Origin: Pseudoduganella ginsengisoli | GTDB taxonomy: Bacteria; Pseudomonadota; Gammaproteobacteria; Burkholderiales; Burkholderiaceae_D | Assembly (NCBI RefSeq): GCF_009720865.1 | Contig: NZ_WNLA01000018.1 | Location: 62,001 to 126,000, forward strand | Length of the DNA stretch: 64,000 nt | Direction: 5' to 3' | Shown: piece after piece, positions 56,651-64,000 of the stretch | Layout of the letters: each line of letters starts with the position of its first letter | How positions within the stretch are numbered: the first letter of the stretch is position 1 | Program-made: the position numbers and the translations under genes | The notes under the pieces: model-generated | Databases searched by the model: none | What the model saw: only the letters and a program-made list of their open reading frames with translations | Told to the model about the DNA's origin: nothing

Positions 56651-57818
56651 TCTCTCCGCCCTAAAGGACGGAGATTCCTGCTACCAGCGTCGCACGTCCG
56701 CGACGGAGAATGTTGATTGCTGCGTTGAGATCACGATCATGTACCGCACCGCAATCACTACACTGCCATTCCCTTATTCCGAGGTCTGTGATACCTCTCG
56801 GCCTCGTTTCGGGCTTGGCGCCGCAATTCGAGCAGATCTGGGTGGTGAATCGTTCGTCTACTTCGGTATACCGTGCGCCATGCTTAACAGCCTTGTACGC
56901 CAGTTGCAAGCGAAGTGTCGACCAGCCTGCGTCCAATACCGATTTCGCCATGCTGGTCTTGGCGAGGGCAGCCGCGTTGACATTGCCGACCACGATATGG
57001 TCGAACTGACGCACCAGGCTGATGGACAATTTGTGAAGAAAGTCATGCCGTCGATTAGCAATCTTGGAGTGAATAGCCTTGATCCGGTTCTTCTTGCGAG
57101 CCCGCTGTGCCGTGGCAAGCGCCGGTTCGGCCTCGCGGTAAAAGTTCGGCGCGGGTACCGGTTTGCCGCTCGTCAGTTTGGCCAGATCATGCAAGCCCAG
57201 GTCGATGCCGACATCCTGAAAAATCATCCGTGCCGGCGGTTCCGCTACGTCCAGCACGATATTCAAGAACCAATTACCGCTCCGGTCGCGCGAGAAATTC
57301 CTGCCGTCGCAGATTTTCCCTTCTGGCAGAGGCCGCGAGTAAAACACGCGGAACGTATTGCCGGCAAAGCGGAACGCGTTACCTTCCCGCTTCAATTCTC
57401 GCCCTTTGAGCGGCACCCAGCCCAGCGCCTTGCGGCCCCGGTAGCGCAAATAGGGACGGCGCGACTGCTGGCGGGACTTCGCGTATTGCTGGCACACGTC
57501 ATTCACTGTGCCCGAATGCAATCCAAGTTCTTTGCTGCAACCAGTCGTCAGTTTGATCAAATCGAAAGCCGTATGCCAGCGGCGGCAAAAGCGCAGTGCA
57601 TCTTTTTGCCGGTCGTTGCAGTAATTCCAGACGTCATTGACCACTCGGGCCTGCCGGTTAAGCAGCCCAAGCAAGGATTTCACGCGGTATCGGTAGACGA
57701 GTTTCATGTCCATTGGACTGCCCGGACTGAAATAAGTTCCCTGCTAACGCAAAATAAGTCGGCGGCTGCGCCGCCGACTCCTTTCACTCCCCGTCCTGAA
57801 GGACGGGGTTTCTTGGAG
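56651..57818 (-). mobile_element. Stand-alone TnpB element (IS200/IS605 relative)
   Basis: A tnpB gene with no tnpA, bordered by subterminal hairpins: CCCCGTCC-TGAA-GGACGGGG at 57789-57808 (left end, upstream of tnpB) and an imperfect CTCCGCCC-TAAA-GGACGGAG at 56654-56673 (right end). A second hairpin, GTCGGCGGC-TGC-GCCGCCGAC, lies at 57758-57778. The element fills the gap between the CurA-like gene (stop at 56648) and the next SDR gene (ribosome binding site at 57815). Exact ends are estimated; no target duplication is expected for this class. Confidence 0.78.
56661..57713 (-). CDS. tnpB: TnpB-type RNA-guided endonuclease
   Basis: 350 residues. N-terminal WED/REC-like basic part, RuvC-I with D171 (VGIDLGLHDLAKL), zinc finger C294/C297/C318/C321 (QICSNCG and WQCSDCG) and RuvC-III D328 (HDRDLNAAINI). 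At the RuvC-II position, where TnpBs have a Glu (usually vvEdLn), the sequence is VVGNVN (G243), so the canonical Glu is missing; E284 or E287 in YTEVDER may stand in. The stop codon TAG lies inside the right-end hairpin. The 3-prime part of the gene should overlap its guide RNA. Confidence 0.88.
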   Translation of the reverse strand: MDMKLVYRYRVKSLLGLLNRQARVVNDVWNYCNDRQKDALRFCRRWHTAFDLIKLTTGCSKELGLHSGTVNDVCQQYAKSRQQSRRPYLRYRGRKALGWVPLKGRELKREGNAFRFAGNTFRVFYSRPLPEGKICDGRNFSRDRSGNWFLNIVLDVAEPPARMIFQDVGIDLGLHDLAKLTSGKPVPAPNFYREAEPALATAQRARKKNRIKAIHSKIANRRHDFLHKLSISLVRQFDHIVVGNVNAAALAKTSMAKSVLDAGWSTLRLQLAYKAVKHGARYTEVDERFTTQICSNCGAKPETRPRGITDLGIREWQCSDCGAVHDRDLNAAINILRRGRATLVAGISVL

Positions 57819-57826
57819 CAACTCTG

Positions 57827-58729
57827 ATGAAAAATTTCAAGGACAAAGTAGCCGTTATTACGGGTGGCGCCGCCGGCCTGGGAAAAGAATTCGCCATCCG
57901 CGCCCATGAACTGGGCATGAAGCTGGTGCTGGCCGACGTGCAGAAAGATGCGCTCGACGCCACCGTCGCGGAACTCAAAGGGCAGGGCGCCGCCGTCATC
58001 GGCTTGATGTGCGACGTGCGCAAAAGCGAACAAGTGCAGGCGCTGGCCGATGCCGCCATGAACGAATATGGCGCCGTGCACCTGGTGTTCAATAACGCCG
58101 GTGTCGGTTCCGGTGGGCTGATCTGGGAAAACACGGAAGCCGACTGGGAATGGGTGATGGGCGTAAACGTGTGGGGCGTGATCCACGGCGTGCGCATCTT
58201 CACGCAACTGATGCTGGAATGCGCGAAGGCCGATCCGGCGTATGAAGGCCATATCGTCAATACGTCGTCGATGGCCGGTGTCGTGAATCCGCCGGTGATG
58301 GGCGTCTACAACGTGTCCAAGCATGCCGTCGTGTCGCTGTCGGAGACGCTGTACCACGATTTAAAACTGGTCGATGCACCGATCAGCGCATCGGTACTGT
58401 GCCCGTTCTTTGTGCCGACCGGGATCAACCAGTCGCACCGCAACCGTCCCGATGACGTGAAAATGTCCAAGCCGACGGCCAGCCAGCTGGCTTCGCAGGC
58501 GATGACGGACCGCGCTGTCAATTCCGGCAAAGTCACGGCGCGCCAGGTGGCGGAACTGACGTTCAATGCCATTGAAAACGGCCAGTTCTACATTTACTCG
58601 CACCCGGATGCGCTGGCCGGCCTGCGCGTGCGCATGGAAGACATGACGACGCCACGCAACCCGACCGACCCGCATGCCGCGACGCCGCATATCCGCGACA
58701 TGCTGAAGGGAATGCTGAAGAAGGACTAA
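57827..58729 (+). CDS. SDR-family oxidoreductase
   Basis: 300 residues. VAVITGGAAGLGKEFAIRA, FNNAGVGSGG, HIVNTSSMAGVV and the YNVSKHAVVSLSETLYHDL catalytic Tyr-Lys pair; the C-terminal part is longer than in the classical type, with a NAIENGQFYIYSHPDA stretch. It probably belonged to the thiolase-dehydrogenase operon before the TnpB element came between: the ribosome binding site GGAGCAA lies at the element border. Substrate unknown. Confidence 0.88.
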   Translation: MKNFKDKVAVITGGAAGLGKEFAIRAHELGMKLVLADVQKDALDATVAELKGQGAAVIGLMCDVRKSEQVQALADAAMNEYGAVHLVFNNAGVGSGGLIWENTEADWEWVMGVNVWGVIHGVRIFTQLMLECAKADPAYEGHIVNTSSMAGVVNPPVMGVYNVSKHAVVSLSETLYHDLKLVDAPISASVLCPFFVPTGINQSHRNRPDDVKMSKPTASQLASQAMTDRAVNSGKVTARQVAELTFNAIENGQFYIYSHPDALAGLRVRMEDMTTPRNPTDPHAATPHIRDMLKGMLKKD

Positions 58730-58784
58730 GCCGCTGCGCGGCGCGGGGATGTTCCTGCGCCGCGCCACATGGCACAATAAGCGG

Positions 58785-59210
58785 ATGAAACCACTTACCA
58801 TACGCTATGGCGACTGGTCCGCGCTGCGGGCCGACGCCCAAACCATCCGCCTGGAAGTCTTTGTCCAGGAACAAAACGTTCCCGCTGAACTGGAAATGGA
58901 TGACAAGGATGCAGTGTGCCTGCACGTGGTCGCGTATGACACGCACGGCGCCCCTGTCGCCACCGGACGCCTGCTGCCAGACGGCCATATCGGCCGCATG
59001 GCAGTGCGCAAGCCGCAGCGGGGAACCGGTATCGGCGGCCAGCTGCTGCAAGGCTTGATGGCGCAAGCCAAAGCGCGCGGCGACAGGGAAGTCGTGCTCA
59101 GTGCACAAACGCATGCTGCGCCGTTTTATTTAAAGCACGGGTTTGTGCAGCGGGGCGAAGAGTTTTTCGAGGCGGGGATTTCCCACATCGAAATGACTTG
59201 CCAGTTGTAA
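58785..59210 (+). CDS. GNAT acetyltransferase, ElaA-like
   Basis: 141 residues, a single GNAT domain. Start ATG at 58785. RLEVFVQEQNVPAELEMDDKD near the N-terminus is typical of the ElaA/YitI group; the acetyl-CoA loop is RKPQRGTGIGGQLLQGLM, followed by LSAQTHAAPFYLKHGF. Cytoplasmic; target unknown. Last gene of the plus-strand run; convergent with the NRDE gene 21 bases away. Confidence 0.87.
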   Translation: MKPLTIRYGDWSALRADAQTIRLEVFVQEQNVPAELEMDDKDAVCLHVVAYDTHGAPVATGRLLPDGHIGRMAVRKPQRGTGIGGQLLQGLMAQAKARGDREVVLSAQTHAAPFYLKHGFVQRGEEFFEAGISHIEMTCQL

Positions 59211-59238
59211 GGCGGGGTCTGTGAACCCGTCCTACTGG
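59211..59238. repeat. GGCGGG / CCCG hairpin between convergent genes
   Basis: GGCGGGGTCTGTGAACCCGTCC forms a short stem with imperfect arms and resembles the GGGCGGGTTC/GAACCCGCC units at 20953 and 55544. It may serve as a terminator for both convergent genes; no T-run. Confidence 0.45.
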
Positions 59239-59972
59239 ATCAATACCTCATGCAACACTGCCGGCGCGTCGCTGAACAGTTTTACGACAGTCGATGAGCG
59301 GGTACCGTAAGCGGCCGATTCGATCCGTACTGCCGACAGCATGCGCTCCACTTCCAGCGGCACGCCCGTTTCCGGCAAGCGCATGTCCGGGGCCTGCGTG
59401 GTATCGGACAGCATTTCAAAGTAGGCGTCGTCCGGCGCCCCCAGGCACAGCAAACTGGCAAACTGCGCCTTGGTCTTCAAGACCTTGGGCCACGGCGAAT
59501 CAAGCAGCGCATTCGACAAGCCATAGATGCCGGGCGCCAGCGGCTGGCCATTGCGCGGGTCTTGCTCGCCCTTGTTGGAATACCACACGAGATGGTCGCG
59601 GTCGCCCACCACGAGATTAAATCCGTTGTATGCCGACGCGCCGCCGCGGATGCTGTCGATATACGCTTGCGGCGGCAGGGAACCGGCCAGGTAATCCGCC
59701 ACCAGGTGCCCGCGCGAAGGCGCATCGTCCTTGTGCTCTTGCGGCGCGCGGATATTGGTAATGGCCGCGAAGCGCGATGACGCATCACCTGCCTGTTGCG
59801 TAATGCCCATCCAGCTGCCGCCGGCCTTCAAATCGCGCCCGGCAAAAATATGGGGCTGGTCCGGCCACGGGCCGGCAGGCGCCGCTTCCCGTGCATAAAA
59901 TTCGTCGCGGTTGGCAGCCGCGATCAGCGGCACGCCTGGCACGACCTGCCATGCGAAAACAATCAGGCACAT
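59232..59972 (-). CDS. NRDE-family protein (TANGO2-like)
   Basis: 246 residues. The N-terminal MCLIVFAWQV and AANRDEFYAREA carry the family NRDE motif; GRDLKAGGSWMGI and YNGFNLVVGDRDHLVWYSN follow as expected. Related to the Ntn-hydrolase-like fold, with Cys2 as the N-terminal residue after Met removal. Bacterial function is unknown; haem handling has been proposed for the eukaryotic TANGO2 relatives. Three bases after the DUF4936 gene in the same operon. Confidence 0.9.
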   Translation of the reverse strand: MCLIVFAWQVVPGVPLIAAANRDEFYAREAAPAGPWPDQPHIFAGRDLKAGGSWMGITQQAGDASSRFAAITNIRAPQEHKDDAPSRGHLVADYLAGSLPPQAYIDSIRGGASAYNGFNLVVGDRDHLVWYSNKGEQDPRNGQPLAPGIYGLSNALLDSPWPKVLKTKAQFASLLCLGAPDDAYFEMLSDTTQAPDMRLPETGVPLEVERMLSAVRIESAAYGTRSSTVVKLFSDAPAVLHEVLIQ

Positions 59973-59975
59973 GGG

Positions 59976-60251
59976 TCAGATATCCGTAAAGATTTCAGTG
60001 TGGCGGGGGCCGGCAGTGAGGGCGGGAAGCCCATGCTTTTGCACTGCATCGGCCAGCACGGCGTCAAAGCCGTCGCGGACATCCGGATAGACTTCCATCC
60101 ATGTCCAAACGCCGTCGCCCGGTTGCGGGCGGCGCTTCAGTTGCGGCGCGACGCCATGGGCGGAAGTCAATTCCGCCTGCATGGCTGTCACCGCGCGGTG
60201 CAGGGCGGACTGGTCCGCCTCCCGCACTTTGTAATAGCTATACAGATCCAT
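59976..60251 (-). CDS. DUF4936 family protein
   Basis: 91 residues. It begins MDLYSYYKVREAD and contains QLKRRPQPGDGVWTWMEVYPDV, the pattern of the small beta-alpha DUF4936 proteins commonly placed beside ygfZ in Burkholderiales. No membrane segments or catalytic motif. It lies between ygfZ (11 bases upstream) and the NRDE gene (3 bases downstream). Function unknown. Confidence 0.8.
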   Translation of the reverse strand: MDLYSYYKVREADQSALHRAVTAMQAELTSAHGVAPQLKRRPQPGDGVWTWMEVYPDVRDGFDAVLADAVQKHGLPALTAGPRHTEIFTDI

Positions 60252-60262
60252 CGCTGCCGGTG

Positions 60263-61288
60263 TTACACATCCAGCTTGTCCAGCACGTACGGCATGGGCA
60301 GCAACGCCAGCGGTGCGCCATCGGCGCTGCGGGCGCGGACATCGCCTTGCTCCAGCGCGTCAAGCTTCATTTCCACCAGTGCGTCGACGCCGCCTTCGCC
60401 GTTCGGCGCGGCATTGACCACCATGCCGCATGGCTGCGACGCATCGCTGGCCGCAAACACTTCGACCCCGGCCGCCACCGATGCATCGGCAATGCGGGCC
60501 AACGCCGTACGGCGTTTCAATTTGCCCAGGTACTGGCTGCGGGCCACGATTTCCTGGCCCGGATAGCAACCCTTTTTAAAATTCACGCCGCCCAGCAATT
60601 CCAGGTTGACCATTTGCGGCACGAATTGTTCTTGCGTGGCGGCCGTCACTTGCGGCACGCCGGCGTGGATGGACGCCAGGCGCCAGGCATCGCCGCCGCC
60701 TACGTTCAAGCGTTCGGCCAGCACGGGCGCCACTGTATTGGCGGTTTCCTGCGACGCCAGCCACAGGTAGCGCGGGGCGCCAAACGCGTCGCCCAGGCGC
60801 AGTACGGTGCCCAGCGGGTGCGACACCTTGGAATACGGTTGCTGCGGCAGCGCGTCAAACCACGTTTGCAGCACGGCTTCGGCCAGGCCGCCGCCCAGGC
60901 CCAGCGCCACCGCATTGGCTGGCGCTTCCGTGGCGTCGGACAGCTTGGCTTTCGCGCGCAGCACGAACATGGACAGGCGCTTTTGCAGCGCCGGCTGGAT
61001 GTCGCGCGCCAGTTGCAGGTAGATGGCATCCTGGCCGCGCCACATGGTGAACGTCGCCTGCAGCCGGCCTTTCGGCGTGCAATAGCCGGCCAGGCGCACT
61101 TCATCCGCGCCCAGGTGTTCGACGTCGTTGGTCAGCTGGCTATGGAGGAAACTTGCCGCATCGTCGCCCTGTACGGCGATCAAACCCTGATCGGTCACGC
61201 AAGCCACGAAGCCTACAGCCAGTTCAGCCGGTGTCAGTGCAGGCTGATTTGCGCCTCGCACCAAAGTTTGTTTCCAGTCACTCATCAT
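60263..61288 (-). CDS. ygfZ: Folate-binding protein YgfZ
   Basis: 341 residues from the ATG at 61288 (one codon further, 61285, is also possible). The diagnostic motif KKGCYPGQEIVARSQYLG with its conserved Cys, and the N-terminal VQGDDAASFLHSQLTNDV aminomethyltransferase-like fold are present. YgfZ uses folate in the repair or assembly of certain Fe-S enzymes, including MiaB. First gene of a minus-strand operon; divergent from mltG. Confidence 0.93.
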   Translation of the reverse strand: MMSDWKQTLVRGANQPALTPAELAVGFVACVTDQGLIAVQGDDAASFLHSQLTNDVEHLGADEVRLAGYCTPKGRLQATFTMWRGQDAIYLQLARDIQPALQKRLSMFVLRAKAKLSDATEAPANAVALGLGGGLAEAVLQTWFDALPQQPYSKVSHPLGTVLRLGDAFGAPRYLWLASQETANTVAPVLAERLNVGGGDAWRLASIHAGVPQVTAATQEQFVPQMVNLELLGGVNFKKGCYPGQEIVARSQYLGKLKRRTALARIADASVAAGVEVFAASDASQPCGMVVNAAPNGEGGVDALVEMKLDALEQGDVRARSADGAPLALLPMPYVLDKLDV

Positions 61289-61459
61289 TATGGACATTAA
61301 ATTGCCGGTTACTTAAATGCCCCAGTGGCATTATCATTACGGGCTCATTATAGTGATGTCGCGGAATTCGCGTTGGACACAGCCAAAAACTGTCGCGCCA
61401 GCCGTAGAATGACTAACAGGCGGGCATTAGTCGCCGCGCACGTCGTAACAGCTTTTAAA

Positions 61460-62449
61460 ATGGCATTCATAAAAAAAACGATTGTTTTGGGGATCATCGC
61501 CGCCGGCGCGCTGGGCGGCGGCTTTGCGTGGTGGGCAAGCAAGCCGATTATCACGGAAGAACCCGCGATCGAATTCACCATCGCGCCTGGCAGCGGGGCG
61601 AGCGCCGCTGGCCAGCAAATGCTGGAAGCCGGTGTGCCGATCCAGCCTTTGCTGTTCAACCTGCTGGCGCGCCTGACGGAAAAATCTGCCAAGCTTAAAG
61701 CCGGTTCGTATGAACTCAAGCCCAATACCACCCCGCTGCGCCTGATCGACCAGCTGGTGCGGGGCGAGTTCGCACAGGAACAGTTGACGATTATTGAAGG
61801 CTGGACTTTCCGGCAGATGCGCATGGCCATGGCTGCGCACCGGGGCTTGAAGCACGATACAGCCGACCTGTCGGATAAGGAATTGATGGCGCTGATTTCG
61901 CCGGATTACAAGGCTCCGGAAGGATTATTCTTCCCCGACACGTATTTATTTGCCAAGGGCGCCAGCGAATTGCAGATATTCCGGCAGGCCCACGCGATAT
62001 TGCTGGCGAAACTGCAGGACGCGTGGGACAAGCGCGATACCAGCCTGCCTTATAAAAACCCGTATGAAGCGCTGACCATGGCGTCGATAGTGGAAAAGGA
62101 AACGGGCCAGAAATCCGAGCGCGGTATGATTGCGGGTGTTTTTGTCAACCGCCTGCGGATCGGCATGCTGCTGCAAACGGATCCGACCGTAATTTATGGC
62201 ATGGGCAGCAAATACGAAGGCAAGATCCGGAAAAAAGACCTGGAAACGGATACGCCGTATAACACGTATACTCGGGCAGGTTTGCCGCCGACGCCGATAT
62301 CCCTGCCAGGCCAGCAGTCGCTGACGGCAGCGTTATCGCCGGCCAAGACGGGAGCGCTGTATTTCGTCGCACGCGGCAATGGCACCAGCCAGTTTTCAGA
62401 CAATCTCACCGACCACAACCGGGCGGTCAACCAGTATCAACGGCAGTAA
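61460..62449 (+). CDS. mltG: Endolytic murein transglycosylase
   Basis: 329 residues from the ATG at 61460; longer readings run into the intergenic region. One N-terminal membrane anchor (about 5-22), a LysM-like subdomain, then the YceG catalytic domain with EGLFFPDTYLFAKG, the catalytic Glu in ASIVEKETGQ and GMLLQTDPTVIYGM, NTYTRAGLPPTPISLPG. It cuts nascent peptidoglycan strands on the periplasmic face and sets glycan length. Followed by tmk and holB as in many proteobacteria. Confidence 0.94.
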   Translation: MAFIKKTIVLGIIAAGALGGGFAWWASKPIITEEPAIEFTIAPGSGASAAGQQMLEAGVPIQPLLFNLLARLTEKSAKLKAGSYELKPNTTPLRLIDQLVRGEFAQEQLTIIEGWTFRQMRMAMAAHRGLKHDTADLSDKELMALISPDYKAPEGLFFPDTYLFAKGASELQIFRQAHAILLAKLQDAWDKRDTSLPYKNPYEALTMASIVEKETGQKSERGMIAGVFVNRLRIGMLLQTDPTVIYGMGSKYEGKIRKKDLETDTPYNTYTRAGLPPTPISLPGQQSLTAALSPAKTGALYFVARGNGTSQFSDNLTDHNRAVNQYQRQ

Positions 62450-62500
62450 TCTAATAACTTGAGTGCCGGGCCTTTAGGCCGGGCAACAACAAATATATAT

Positions 62501-63115
62501 ATGCAACGCGGTAAATTCATCACTTTCGAAGGCATAGACGGGGCCGGTAAATCCACGCATATCCAGTTCGTATCGGACTGCATCCGCGCGCGCGGCATCG
62601 ACCTGGTCAGCTCGCGCGAACCGGGCGGCACGCCGCTGGGCGAAAAATTGCGCGAACTGGTGCTGCATGAAACCATGCACCTGGAGACGGAAGCGTTGCT
62701 GATGTTTGCCAGCCGCCGCGAACACGTGGCGCAAGTGATCGCACCAGCGCTGGAGCGTGGCGCGTGGGTGATATCCGACCGCTTTACGGACGCCAGCTTT
62801 GCGTACCAGGGCGGCGGCCGCGGGCTGGCGCTGTCCAAGCTGGAAGCGCTGGAACAGTGGGTGCACCCGGATTTGCAGCCGGATTTGACATTCCTGTTCG
62901 ACGTGCCGCTGGACGTGGCCCGCGCGCGCCTCGACGCCACGCGCGACCTCGACAAGTTTGAAAAAGAACGTGCGGATTTCTTTAACGCCACGCGCAATGA
63001 ATACCTGCGCCGCGCTGCGCAATTCCCGCAGCGCTTCCGCGTGATTGATTCGTCGCGCACGATTCCCGAAATTCAGGCCGAACTGCGAGCCATCATGGAA
63101 AGCCTGTGCGCATGA
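62501..63115 (+). CDS. tmk: Thymidylate kinase
   Basis: 204 residues, ATG at 62501. P-loop FEGIDGAGKST, the DRX-type SREPGGTPLGEKLRELVL, ISDRFTDASFAYQGGGRGL and FLFDVPLDVARARL are all in place. It phosphorylates dTMP to dTDP. The stop overlaps the holB start by 4 bases (ATGA). Confidence 0.95.
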   Translation: MQRGKFITFEGIDGAGKSTHIQFVSDCIRARGIDLVSSREPGGTPLGEKLRELVLHETMHLETEALLMFASRREHVAQVIAPALERGAWVISDRFTDASFAYQGGGRGLALSKLEALEQWVHPDLQPDLTFLFDVPLDVARARLDATRDLDKFEKERADFFNATRNEYLRRAAQFPQRFRVIDSSRTIPEIQAELRAIMESLCA

Positions 63116-64000
63116 GCGCCGCCATTTTCCCGTGGCAGCAGGCGGCCTGGGACCAGCTGCAAGTGATGCGCGCCCGCATGCCGCACGCCATCCTGTTCCA
63201 TGGGGCGGCCGGCATCGGCAAGGCGCAATTCATTGAATACTTTGCCAAGTCGCTGCTGTGCGAAAGCGCGGGACCTGGCGGCCACGCGTGCGGCGCATGC
63301 GTGTCGTGCGGCTGGTTCGAGCAGCAAAACCATCCGGACTACCGCCGCGTGCGGCCGGAAGCCATGGAAGATGAACCGTCGGGCGACGGCGAAGAGGGCA
63401 GTGAAGAAGGCAAGAAAACCGCCAAGAGCAAAACCCCGTCCAAAGACATCAAGATCGAGCAAATCCGTGCGCTGTCGGATTTCATGAATATCTCCACGCA
63501 CCGCCAGGGCTTGCGGGTCGTGGTGCTGTATCCGGCGGAAAACCTGAATATGCCGGCGTCAAATGCCTTGCTGAAGACGCTGGAAGAACCGCCGCCAGGC
63601 ACGGTGTTCCTTGTCTCATCAAACAGCCTGGATCGCTTGCTGCCGACGATTTTGTCCCGCTGCCGCAAATTTGCGCTGCCGCTGCCGGCTTTCGATGAAG
63701 CGCTGGCCTGGCTGAAAGAACAGGGCGTACCCGATGCGGAGAGCTGGCTGCGCGAACAGGGCGGTGCGCCGCTGGCTGCGCAGGCGCAGGCGGAAAATGG
63801 TTCCCGCGAAGAAATGGATGTATTTTTACAACTATTGGCGAACCCTGGTGTCGAAGCGGCGCTGCGCTGTGCCGATAAGTTGCAAAAAGTCCCGCTGGCG
63901 TCACTTGTTTCATGGCAGCAGCGCTGGCTTTACGACATGTTTTCCTACAAACTGTCGGGAACCATCCGCTACTATCCGCGTTACCGCAAAGAATTAGCAG
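63112..64000 (+). CDS. holB: DNA polymerase III delta-prime subunit, partial
   Basis: About 296 residues are visible before the window edge. The start MSAAIFPWQQAAWDQL and FHGAAGIGKAQF (P-loop-like), a zinc-binding set CGACVSCGWFEQQNHPDY, then NMPASNALLKTLEEPPPGTVFLVSS and ILSRCRKFALPLP identify the clamp-loader subunit. A Glu/Lys-rich insert (about residues 84-105) separates the zinc region from the ATPase core. It opens the sliding clamp with HolA and DnaX. The frame overlaps tmk by 4 bases and stays open to the end of the window. Confidence 0.93.
   Translation, partial: MSAAIFPWQQAAWDQLQVMRARMPHAILFHGAAGIGKAQFIEYFAKSLLCESAGPGGHACGACVSCGWFEQQNHPDYRRVRPEAMEDEPSGDGEEGSEEGKKTAKSKTPSKDIKIEQIRALSDFMNISTHRQGLRVVVLYPAENLNMPASNALLKTLEEPPPGTVFLVSSNSLDRLLPTILSRCRKFALPLPAFDEALAWLKEQGVPDAESWLREQGGAPLAAQAQAENGSREEMDVFLQLLANPGVEAALRCADKLQKVPLASLVSWQQRWLYDMFSYKLSGTIRYYPRYRKELA

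Overview
The window is a GC-rich (clearly above 60 percent by eye), densely coded chromosome segment of a betaproteobacterium, most likely Oxalobacteraceae (Massilia / Duganella / Janthinobacterium type). This rests on gene order (ygfZ divergent from mltG-tmk-holB; nadA-nadC; queE-queD-tadA), protein style and codon use. No rRNA, tRNA, CRISPR array or prophage was seen. The segment is cut at both ends: a membrane protein N-terminus at the left and holB at the right.

Layout. 1-1000: a partial membrane protein and a small phasin-like protein. 1064-6790: a four-gene minus-strand operon (ArnT-like glycosyltransferase, GT2 polyprenyl-phosphate glycosyltransferase, GtrA flippase, ChbG/YdjC-type deacetylase) divergent from a PmrAB/QseBC-like two-component system. 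This has the full complement of a Bordetella Lgm / Francisella-Acinetobacter NaxD-type pathway for putting an amino sugar on lipid A phosphate, with a PmrA-box-like direct repeat between the two units. 6800-7067: a 12-cysteine metallothionein-like peptide behind a CueR-type (19-bp spacer) promoter. 7219-11882: aminotransferase, DUF2249 protein, chemoreceptor, ferredoxin-NADP reductase and a candidate small RNA.

12124-17429 is a small plant-polysaccharide module (TonB-dependent receptor, GH43 lipoprotein, carbohydrate esterase, DUF1080 protein) with a perfect inverted-repeat operator between receptor and GH43. 17536-33496 holds an Lrp/LysE unit, an XRE-cupin regulator with a tandem GNAT fusion, an M16 protease, a serralysin-like RTX protease, a sensor kinase with a diguanylate cyclase, queuosine genes with tadA, two alpha/beta hydrolases, ldcA and a flavin oxidase. 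33568-36062 is an AT-richer patch with a DUF3857-transglutaminase protein. Then come ybiT, nadAC and an ethanolamine catabolic locus (eutR, permease, TorF-type porin, eutB, eutC) without microcompartment genes.

45433-49567: a large GAF/degenerate GGDEF/EAL/REC protein followed by a REP-associated tyrosine transposase (RAYT) flanked by paired inverted REP repeats. The same REP quartet, without a transposase, lies at 15611-15871. At both places the REP sequences encode the last residues and stop codons of the adjoining genes. 49614-59210: an MHS transporter divergent from a fatty-acid / branched-chain-type oxidation operon (thiolase, acyl-CoA dehydrogenase, SDR, MDR reductase, SDR, GNAT), interrupted by a stand-alone TnpB element whose RuvC-II glutamate is missing. 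59232-64000: NRDE protein, DUF4936 protein and ygfZ on the minus strand, and mltG-tmk-holB on the plus strand.
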